Assembly: GCA_017622215.1 (NCBI GenBank)
Contig: JAGARO010000004.1
Coordinates: 124,001 to 188,000 of the forward strand
Origin: Clostridia bacterium
Lineage (GTDB): Bacteria; Bacillota; Clostridia; Monoglobales; Monoglobaceae
Reading direction: 5' to 3'
Length of the DNA: 64,000 nt
Shown here: in pieces, positions 61,503-64,000 of the stretch
Position numbering within the stretch: the stretch's first letter is position 1
Layout of the letters: every line of letters starts with the position of its first letter
Translations under genes and position numbers: made by a program
Notes under the pieces: model-generated
Seen by the model: the letters and a program-made list of their open reading frames with translations, nothing else
The model's database searches: none
What the model was told of the DNA's origin: nothing

Positions 61503-62834
61503 ATGGAGGAAATGAATATTGAAAGAACAGTGCCTTTCAGTTTAGAGGCTGAAAAGTCAGTCTTAGGCGCAATGTTTCTTGATATGAAATGTATTCCTGA
61601 TGCAATAGATATCGTAAAGGCAGATGATTTTTACATAGACAGACATAAGGAACTGTTTTCTGCAATAATCGAGCTTTATAACTTAGGCAAGCCTGTTGAT
61701 ATTGTAACCTTAAAGGACAGACTGACTTTAAGGGGTACTTTTGATACAATCGGCGGAATTGATTTTATTGTTGAAATCGCAAATTTTGTGCCAACAACAA
61801 GAAATATAAAGCATTATGCAAAGATTGTCTCGGAAAAATCCACTTTAAGAAAGCTTATAAATATAAGCGACAGAACAGCGGAAAAAGCCTACACAGGCGA
61901 TGATGAGGTTGAGAATATAGTTGCTGAGGCTGAAAACTCAATTATGCAGCTCTCACAGGAGAATACTAAAACAGGTCTTGTAAGTATTTCTGCGTATCTT
62001 TCCGAATGTGTGGACAGGCTTTCAGAAATGTCAGAGAGTAATAGCGATGTAACAGGGGTTCCAACAGGTTTTGTTGATTTAGATAAGAGAACAGCGGGAC
62101 TTCACGGCTCCGAGTTTGTGCTTATCGCAGCCCGTCCTGGTATCGGTAAAACAACCTTTGCCATAAATATCGCACAGAATGTTGCAATTGCAACAAAGCT
62201 TCCTGTGGCAATCTTCAGCCTTGAAATGCCTGGGGTACAGCTTGCCAACAGAATGCTTGCCTCCGAAGCAATGGTAACAGGTGAAAAGCTTAAAAGAGGC
62301 GACTTAAAAGACGCAGAATGGGAAAGAATAGGAAAGGCATTTGATGTTCTTTCTAAAACACAGATATATATTGATGACACATCTTCAATTAAGATGACAG
62401 ATATAGCGGCACGTTGCAGAAGACTTAAGGCTGAAAAGGGACTTGGACTTATTGTTGTGGACTATATCCAGCTTATGCAGACCACAAATAAGGACAGACA
62501 GCAGGGCATAAGTGAAATTTCAAGAATGCTTAAGATTCTTGCAAAGGATTTGGATGTTCCTGTAATTGCACTGTCCCAGCTCAACAGAGAAGTTGAAAAG
62601 CAGTCCCGTGAACCAAGACTTAGCGATATAAGAGAATCTGGTTCTATCGAACAGGATGCAGATATGGTTATGATGCTTCACCGTGAGGATGCAAACGACC
62701 CGAGCGTTGAGGAACCAAATAAAACAAAGTGTATCATAGCCAAGCACAGAAACGGTGAAACAGGCTCCTTGTTCCTTACATGGATAGGTGAATACTTTAA
62801 ATTTTCAAATTGGAGTGGAAAGAGTGAAAATTAA
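61503..62834 (+). CDS. dnaB: Replicative DNA helicase DnaB
   Basis: The protein is 443 residues. The N-terminal primase-interacting domain (PFSLEAEKSVLGAMFLD) leads to the RecA-like ATPase with Walker A ARPGIGKTTF (Lys216), Walker B LIVVDYIQLM and the RESGSIEQDADMVM region. It unwinds DNA at the fork as a hexamer. No intein is present. Its end overlaps the tilS GTG start by 11 bases. Confidence 0.96.
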   Translation: MEEMNIERTVPFSLEAEKSVLGAMFLDMKCIPDAIDIVKADDFYIDRHKELFSAIIELYNLGKPVDIVTLKDRLTLRGTFDTIGGIDFIVEIANFVPTTRNIKHYAKIVSEKSTLRKLINISDRTAEKAYTGDDEVENIVAEAENSIMQLSQENTKTGLVSISAYLSECVDRLSEMSESNSDVTGVPTGFVDLDKRTAGLHGSEFVLIAARPGIGKTTFAINIAQNVAIATKLPVAIFSLEMPGVQLANRMLASEAMVTGEKLKRGDLKDAEWERIGKAFDVLSKTQIYIDDTSSIKMTDIAARCRRLKAEKGLGLIVVDYIQLMQTTNKDRQQGISEISRMLKILAKDLDVPVIALSQLNREVEKQSREPRLSDIRESGSIEQDADMVMMLHREDANDPSVEEPNKTKCIIAKHRNGETGSLFLTWIGEYFKFSNWSGKSEN

Positions 62835-64000
62835 CTCAACCATACAGAGGGTAGCTGAAACAATAAAAAAATATAATATGATAGAAAAAGGAGATAAGGT
62901 GCTTGTTGCAGTATCAGGCGGAGCAGACTCCGTGTGCCTTCTTCATATTTTGTATGTGCTGTCCGAAAATATGGGCTTTAAGGTGGGGGTGGCTCACCTT
63001 AATCATAAGATAAGAGGTGAGGAGGCAGACGCAGACGAAAGGTTTGTGGAAACCCTTGCCAAAAAGCTTAATATTGAATATTTTGTAAAACGGGTTGAGG
63101 TTGAAACTCTTGCAAGGAATAAGAATGTTACAGTGGAAGAAGCAGGCAGAATTGCGAGATATATGTTTTTCGACGAAATCCGACAGGAGAAAAAATATAA
63201 TAAAATTGCTACAGCCCATAACAGAAACGATATGGCCGAAACAATTTTAATGCGGATAATCCGCGGAACAGGCTCCGAGGGCTTTGCGGGAATAAAGTAT
63301 GCCCGTGAGGACGGAGTTGTGCGTCCTCTCCTTGATGTAAAGAGAAGTGAGATTGAGGAATACCTTGATGCAATCGGACTGGATTTTTGCACAGACAAAA
63401 CAAATTCCGATAATAACTATACAAGAAACAGGGTGAGAAATGAACTTATTCCAATGCTGGAAAAGGATTTCAACCCCAATATTATAGACACAATCGCGGG
63501 AATGGGAGAAACAGTTTCCTCTGACGGCGAATTTGTAAGAAAGTACGCAGAGCGTCTTTACGAGAGAATAAATAATCCTCTCCCAAAGGAAGAACCGGTT
63601 GTTCTCCATAAAGAAACAATGGAAATGCTTGAATATCCTATAAAGGCAAGACTTGTAAGAATTGCCTCGGAAAAAGCAATGGGTAAGGATTTTGCCCTTG
63701 AGAAGAAGCATACAGACGAAATTTTAAAACTTTTAGATAAGGAAACGGGAGCGGAAATTCACCTTCCGAAAGGACTTATTGTATCGGTAAAATATGGCTG
63801 GCTGGAGTTCAGGGACGAGAAAAACCGCAAGGAAGTAAAGGAATTTTTTGCAAATGAATATTCCTGCGAGGCAGAGAAAGACAGCAGGTATTATATTGAG
63901 CCTCTTGATTTGGAAATTGAAATCACAGAGGAAGATTATGAGAGTTACACCCCGAAGGAGGGCGAAATTCTTATTGATAAAGAGAAAATTAATGAAAAAT
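62824..64000 (+). CDS. tilS: tRNA(Ile)-lysidine synthase TilS (3' end outside window)
   Basis: GTG 62824 (VKINSTIQRVAETI) lies eight bases after a GGAG sequence; the frame stays open to the window edge, giving about 392 residues. The PP-loop SGGADS is at residues 31-36, then AHLNHKIRGEEAD and TRNRVRNELIPML. The usual AHHxxDQAET appears as AHNRNDMAET, with Asn replacing the second His. It modifies the CAT anticodon of tRNA-Ile2 to lysidine. ATG 62878 is a less likely start because it would cut the N-terminal strand. Confidence 0.93.
   Translation, partial: MKINSTIQRVAETIKKYNMIEKGDKVLVAVSGGADSVCLLHILYVLSENMGFKVGVAHLNHKIRGEEADADERFVETLAKKLNIEYFVKRVEVETLARNKNVTVEEAGRIARYMFFDEIRQEKKYNKIATAHNRNDMAETILMRIIRGTGSEGFAGIKYAREDGVVRPLLDVKRSEIEEYLDAIGLDFCTDKTNSDNNYTRNRVRNELIPMLEKDFNPNIIDTIAGMGETVSSDGEFVRKYAERLYERINNPLPKEEPVVLHKETMEMLEYPIKARLVRIASEKAMGKDFALEKKHTDEILKLLDKETGAEIHLPKGLIVSVKYGWLEFRDEKNRKEVKEFFANEYSCEAEKDSRYYIEPLDLEIEITEEDYESYTPKEGEILIDKEKINEK

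Noticed and set aside
63247-63711. 154-codon minus-strand frame near the right edge
   Set aside because: It lies wholly within the tilS reading frame, which carries PP-loop and other TilS motifs.

Overview
The window looks like a stretch of chromosome from an AT-rich, spore-forming, anaerobic Clostridia-type Firmicute, probably a gut or rumen lineage near Ruminococcaceae/Oscillospiraceae. The evidence is spo0A, a SpoIVB-type protease, MurT/GatD, a GdpP-rplI-dnaB block, rubredoxin and desulfoferrodoxin (anaerobic oxygen defence), S-layer-homology proteins, and dockerin-like and InlB-type repeat surface proteins. Promoters are almost all textbook sigma-A sites with 17-bp spacers, and genes are closed by GC-rich hairpins. 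No transposase, prophage, CRISPR array or rRNA operon is visible.

Layout. 1-7.9 kb: secreted or surface proteins, namely the tail of a giant repeat protein with two dockerin-like units, a second InlB-repeat protein and a 57-residue small protein. 7.9-8.05 kb: a GC-rich non-coding oddity. 8-17 kb: an E2-like acyltransferase homologue, a glycosidase/epimerase pair, pyrR, a LOG protein, two transporters and an LTA-synthase-like enzyme. 17-23.5 kb (mostly minus strand): nnr, folD, a YgiQ radical-SAM protein, tRNA-Leu and tRNA-fMet, and a DUF1846 protein. 23.6-31.8 kb: a complete chorismate, phenylalanine and tyrosine operon (pheA-aroB-aroC-aroEK-aroQ-aroA-tyrA-aroF) preceded by a Phe/Tyr-rich leader peptide and attenuator. 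31.9-39.2 kb: tRNA-Ser, an FAD oxidoreductase, a structured-RNA candidate with a SHOCT membrane protein, an antiporter, rubredoxin, a phosphopantetheinyl transferase, cysK and guaB. 39.4-44.9 kb: a surface-glycan operon (murJ, O-antigen-ligase-like, GT4, two DUF4330 proteins). 44.9-52.3 kb: a UPF0210/ACT pair, a SpoIVB-like protease, small spore-type genes, murT-gatD and spo0A. 52.3-57.4 kb: two divergent S-layer-homology proteins and desulfoferrodoxin. 57.4-57.9 kb: an array of short hairpins and two tRNAs. 58-64 kb: the conserved yybS-gdpP-rplI-dnaB block running into tilS, which leaves the window.

The most notable system is the aromatic operon leader. A 32-codon peptide with a run of alternating Phe and Tyr codons is followed by a perfect 10-bp terminator. 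A 10-nt segment inside the last codons of the peptide is exactly complementary to the terminator core. This is the architecture of classical ribosome-mediated attenuation, applied to the whole pathway from DAHP synthase to prephenate. Other candidates for novelty are a 164-nt three-branched RNA or MITE-like element (33.56-33.72 kb), two hairpin-dense intergenic elements next to tRNA genes (21.8-22.0 and 57.45-57.61 kb), a rubredoxin with a shortened first metal knuckle, a probably leaderless phosphopantetheinyl transferase mRNA, and several unannotated small proteins.
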